Made by a program: the position numbers and the translations under genes
Notes under the pieces: generated by a model
What the model was told of the DNA's origin: nothing
Seen by the model: only the letters and a program-made list of their open reading frames with translations
Databases searched by the model: none
Shown: positions 61,420 to 64,000 of the stretch, one piece after another
Numbering within the stretch: position 1 is the first letter of the stretch
Layout of the letters: each line of letters starts with the position of its first letter
NCBI RefSeq assembly: GCF_024707105.1
Contig: NZ_JANQAJ010000006.1
Span: 930,001 to 994,000, forward strand
Direction of reading: 5' to 3'
Source of the DNA: Devosia ginsengisoli
GTDB taxonomy: Bacteria > Pseudomonadota > Alphaproteobacteria > Rhizobiales > Devosiaceae
DNA: 64,000 nt

Positions 61420-62675
61420 CTTGCCAGCAGGGTCCGCGGGTCGACGACCTGGCCGGCCACTGCCGCTGCCGCCACCACATAGGGGCTGGACAGGTACGAG
61501 CGTGCCTCGCGGCTGCCATTGCGGCCGTGATAGTTCATCTGGTGCGTGGAAAGCTGCACTTCGCCGGGATTGAGGAAGCCCTCATAGCCCCAGCAGGTGG
61601 TGCATCCGGGCGCCAGCACGGTGGCGCCGGCCTGCATGAAGATCTCCAGCAGGCCTTCGCGCGCCGCGCTGGCATAGACCTCGCGGCTGCCAGGCGTGAT
61701 GTAAAAGGTGACATGGGGGGCGATGCTGCGTCCCTTGAGGATTTCGGCCGCCGCCCGCATGTCGTCCAGCCGCGAATTGGCGCAGGAGCCCAAAGCCGCC
61801 TGGTCGATCTTCAGCCCGGCAAGGCTGCTCGCGGGCACGGCATTGTGCAGTTCGGGCGGCGGGGAAATCATCGGCTCGATCGCCGACAGGTCATAATCGT
61901 GCTCGTAGTCGTAATGCGCGCCGACGTCGCTGGCGATGGCTTCGATATCCGCTCCGCCCCGCTCCCGCGCATAGGCCAAAGCCAGTTCGTCCACCGGCAT
62001 CAGGGCGCTGTCGGCCCCGGCATGGTAGGAGCAGGCCAGCAGCGACTGGCGCTCGTCCAGGCTCAGGCCGGCAATGGCCGGGCCGGCATATTCGATACAG
62101 GCCTGGCTCAGCAGGTCGGTCTGGGCGAAATCGCGAATGATGACCTGCACCAGGTCGCGGGTCATCACGCCGGCCGGCAGCTTGCCATGGAGGTTGAAGC
62201 GCACCGAGCGGGGCACCATCATCCAGTTCTCATCGGTGAGTTGGGACACCACGACTTCGGACGACATGGCGATGTTCAGTGCCCCGACTACGCCGACAGT
62301 GGCGATATTGGGCTCGTCGGAAAAGATCAGGTCGCCGGGCTTGGCAAAGCCATTCTCGGTCATCACCAGATGGCGCAGGCCCGAGCCGGGGCCATAGAAA
62401 CGGGCGCCGGTTTCGCGGGCGAAATCCTGCATTTCCCGATGCGCCTGATAATAGGGCGTGCCCATGCTGGCCGAGGTGGTGTGGTCGACGACCATGACCA
62501 CCTTTTCCGGCCGCTTGAGCGTGCTGCAGCCGGCCTGCTGCATGATGCGCTTGCGCGGCCCCCAGGAGATTTCCTGGCAGACGGTATAGGCGGGGGACAC
62601 GGTGACATATTCGCCAGGCAGGACGGTTTCGCGTCCCGCAGCGCGCGCCACGATCTTTTCGGCCATTGTCAGCAT
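61416..62675 (-). CDS. Aconitase/isopropylmalate-dehydratase large-subunit-like (LeuC) protein
   Basis: A 419-residue iron-sulfur hydro-lyase subunit. Cluster cysteines are seen in LGSCANSRLDDM and APGCTTCWGYEG. The motif that in LeuC and aconitase is G-D-S-H-T reads instead FSDEPNIATVGVVGA, so the conserved His-Thr pair is absent. MVVDHTTSAS keeps the D-H pair. With the LeuD-like protein at 56067 it probably forms a dehydratase or isomerase for an unusual hydroxy acid. GGAGACCCATC precedes the ATG. The fumarase-like beta subunit gene lies 14 bp upstream in the same operon. Confidence 0.85.
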   Translation of the reverse strand: MLTMAEKIVARAAGRETVLPGEYVTVSPAYTVCQEISWGPRKRIMQQAGCSTLKRPEKVVMVVDHTTSASMGTPYYQAHREMQDFARETGARFYGPGSGLRHLVMTENGFAKPGDLIFSDEPNIATVGVVGALNIAMSSEVVVSQLTDENWMMVPRSVRFNLHGKLPAGVMTRDLVQVIIRDFAQTDLLSQACIEYAGPAIAGLSLDERQSLLACSYHAGADSALMPVDELALAYARERGGADIEAIASDVGAHYDYEHDYDLSAIEPMISPPPELHNAVPASSLAGLKIDQAALGSCANSRLDDMRAAAEILKGRSIAPHVTFYITPGSREVYASAAREGLLEIFMQAGATVLAPGCTTCWGYEGFLNPGEVQLSTHQMNYHGRNGSREARSYLSSPYVVAAAAVAGQVVDPRTLLAS

Positions 62676-62689
62676 GATGGGTCTCCGGC

Positions 62690-63304
62690 CTATTGTGTCG
62701 CTGCCCGCTGGCGGGCGAGTTGTTCGAGAATGCCGGCCCGCTTGGCGGCGGCGGTTTCGTCAATGTCCTGATAGAGGCTGCGGCCCTGCGCATCGATCGC
62801 CACTGTCAGGGGACCCAGCGCCTCGACCTCCAGCTCGACCAGCCGGTAATGGGAAATCAGGTCGTCCCAGGCCACCTGCCTGATCTGCCTTATGGCCGAT
62901 GAAATGATCGGCGCGCCGCCTCCGAGAAAGGACAGGTAAACGCCCCCGACCTCGCCCAAAGCCTTGGCGCATTCGGCATCGAGCCCACCCTTGCCGCCGA
63001 TGCAGCGCAAGCCGAAATGCCGGATGATCCTGGGCATCAGGTCGTTGAAGCGCGTGCTGGTGGTCGGGTTCATATAGAGGATTTCGAAGCCGTTCTCGGT
63101 TTCCTGGCTGTAGCTGCCGAGATGGAAAAAGGCGCTTTCCTGCAAGTCGATCGGAGTCGGCTTGCCACTCTCGATGCAGTCGATGATGCGGTGATGCGTC
63201 GGAATGCCCGCCGTCACCACGATGGGCCCTGATAGCGTGACCATGTCGCCCAGCTTGAGGTCGGCCACGTCGGCCCGCGTGGCGGGCAGGGTGATATTGC
63301 GCAT
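62690..63304 (-). CDS. Class I fumarase/tartrate dehydratase beta-subunit-like protein
   Basis: A 204-residue subunit matching the C-terminal domain of class I fumarases. THHRIIDCIESGKPTPIDL is near the substrate-binding region, followed by MNPTTSTRFNDLMPRII and the GGKGGLD loop. It pairs with the alpha subunit gene 4 bp upstream. Two-subunit forms serve as fumarase, L-tartrate dehydratase or mesaconase, which hydrate or dehydrate C4-C5 dicarboxylates. The start is the ATG before RNITLPA, with GAGT upstream; a longer form would overlap the alpha gene. Confidence 0.9.
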   Translation of the reverse strand: MRNITLPATRADVADLKLGDMVTLSGPIVVTAGIPTHHRIIDCIESGKPTPIDLQESAFFHLGSYSQETENGFEILYMNPTTSTRFNDLMPRIIRHFGLRCIGGKGGLDAECAKALGEVGGVYLSFLGGGAPIISSAIRQIRQVAWDDLISHYRLVELEVEALGPLTVAIDAQGRSLYQDIDETAAAKRAGILEQLARQRAATQ

Positions 63305-63308
63305 GACT

Positions 63309-64000
63309 CTACTCCAGCCGTTCGATACGCCCATCGCTATGGATGCGCGCGATCGACCGGCGGTTGATCCAGCAGTTGAATTCGACCGCAACGGGGGTAA
63401 AGCCGTGCCCGGCGGCATAGTTGATGTGGACGCCCAGCACGGTGGTGTCGCCGCCAGTGCCCATCGGGCCGTAGCCGAGCTGGTTCACCGCGTCATAGAG
63501 GCGCTTTTCCATGGCGGCGACCATCGGCTCGGGATGCGGCTGGCCGATCTCGCGCAAAGTGCCTTCCTTGGCCATCTTGGCGCAGTAGTCGAAGGTGCCG
63601 CCAATGCCCACGCCCATGACGGTCGGCGGGCAATGCTGCGAGCCGGCCTTGATGGCGACATCCAGGATATAGGTCTCGATGGTTTCGAGCGTCGGGAAGG
63701 TGAACAGCTCCATCGCCGCCCAGCGGCCCGAACCCAGTGCCTTGGGCGAGCAGACGATCTCGATGTAATCGGCATCCTCGATCAGGTCATAGGTGATGAT
63801 CGGCATGTCCTTGCCGTGATAGCCTCGCTCCAGCGTGAGCGGGTTTGTCACATGCTTGAGCAGCGGCGGGTCGATGGTCTCGACCAGATGCTCGAAACCG
63901 GCGCGGATGGCCGATTTGATATTGGCGTTCCAGTCGGCCTTGGTGCCGATGCGCACGACATAAACCGGCACACCGGCATCAGAGCAGACATAGCGGTCGG
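63309..64000 (-). CDS. Class I fumarase/tartrate dehydratase alpha-subunit-like protein (5' end outside window)
   Basis: At least 230 residues of the iron-sulfur subunit of a class I hydro-lyase. The frame is open to the window edge, reading DRYVCSDAGVPVYVV, equivalent to the fumarase C-Q-D-T-G cysteine motif, so the true start lies beyond 64000. Other family cysteines follow in EIVCSPKALGSGRW and QHCPPTVMGVGIGGTFDYC, the latter with the typical C-P-P. GGDTTVLGVHINYAAGH and VEFNCWINRRS are near the end. It is coexpressed with the beta subunit and the LeuC-like gene. Confidence 0.9.
   Translation of the reverse strand, partial: DRYVCSDAGVPVYVVRIGTKADWNANIKSAIRAGFEHLVETIDPPLLKHVTNPLTLERGYHGKDMPIITYDLIEDADYIEIVCSPKALGSGRWAAMELFTFPTLETIETYILDVAIKAGSQHCPPTVMGVGIGGTFDYCAKMAKEGTLREIGQPHPEPMVAAMEKRLYDAVNQLGYGPMGTGGDTTVLGVHINYAAGHGFTPVAVEFNCWINRRSIARIHSDGRIERLE

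Overview
The window is about 64 kb of GC-rich, gene-dense DNA with short intergenic gaps (none above 300 bp). The gene styles fit an alphaproteobacterium of the Hyphomicrobiales, with a Devosia-like soil or plant-associated organism the best guess: a malic enzyme fused to a phosphotransacetylase-like domain, many ABC importers, Gfo/Idh/MocA oxidoreductases and GntR/LacI/IclR/LysR switches. The taxonomic call is inference. I found no tRNA, rRNA, CRISPR array, insertion sequence or phage gene.

Almost everything is uptake plus catabolism, arranged in blocks, each with its own regulator. (1) 27-4627: sugar ABC permeases, ATPase and an unusual IclR regulator fused to an SMP-30 lactonase. (2) 4644-14239: a GNAT acetyltransferase, then a LysR regulator divergent from a phosphonoacetate hydrolase, a second alkaline-phosphatase-superfamily enzyme and a dipeptide-type ABC importer whose fused ATPase carries a frameshift. 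(3) 14236-24644: a GH38-like hydrolase, a LacI regulator, a sugar ABC importer with no ATPase of its own, a PHP-type metallohydrolase, a TIM-barrel isomerase, an oxidoreductase and a secreted unknown.

(4) 24658-41870 is the most intriguing stretch. Two FadR-type GntR regulators sit in a run of sugar genes (GH88/105 hydrolase, SMP-30 lactonase, sugar dehydrogenases, enolase-superfamily dehydratase with a frameshift, arabinose/ribose-type ABC importer, mutarotase-like protein) mixed with CoA-thioester genes (two related crotonases, a CaiB-type CoA transferase) and a solute-binding protein without a signal peptide. Two distinct operator-like sequences each occur twice here, once beside a regulator and once at a second promoter region, which outlines two regulons.

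(5) 41920-52543: malic enzyme, a PuuD-like amidohydrolase, an N-formylglutamate amidohydrolase-like enzyme, a second complete dipeptide-type ABC importer and a LysR regulator. (6) 52553-64000: a tripartite tricarboxylate transporter (TctABC) with a split aconitase/isopropylmalate-dehydratase-like pair that has lost familiar active-site motifs, a two-subunit class I fumarase-like enzyme (cut by the window end), a D-2-hydroxyacid dehydrogenase, a flavin reductase-like protein, a FadJ-like enzyme, a crotonase and a GntR/UTRA regulator. A third repeated operator-like motif (GTTAAA-N4-TTT) marks two promoter regions in this block. The block looks like a pathway for a branched or unsaturated di- or tricarboxylic acid.

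GC-rich hairpins follow four of the five exported solute-binding-protein genes that have their other transporter genes downstream. Two genes are broken by single extra bases in five-base homopolymers; these may be sequencing errors.
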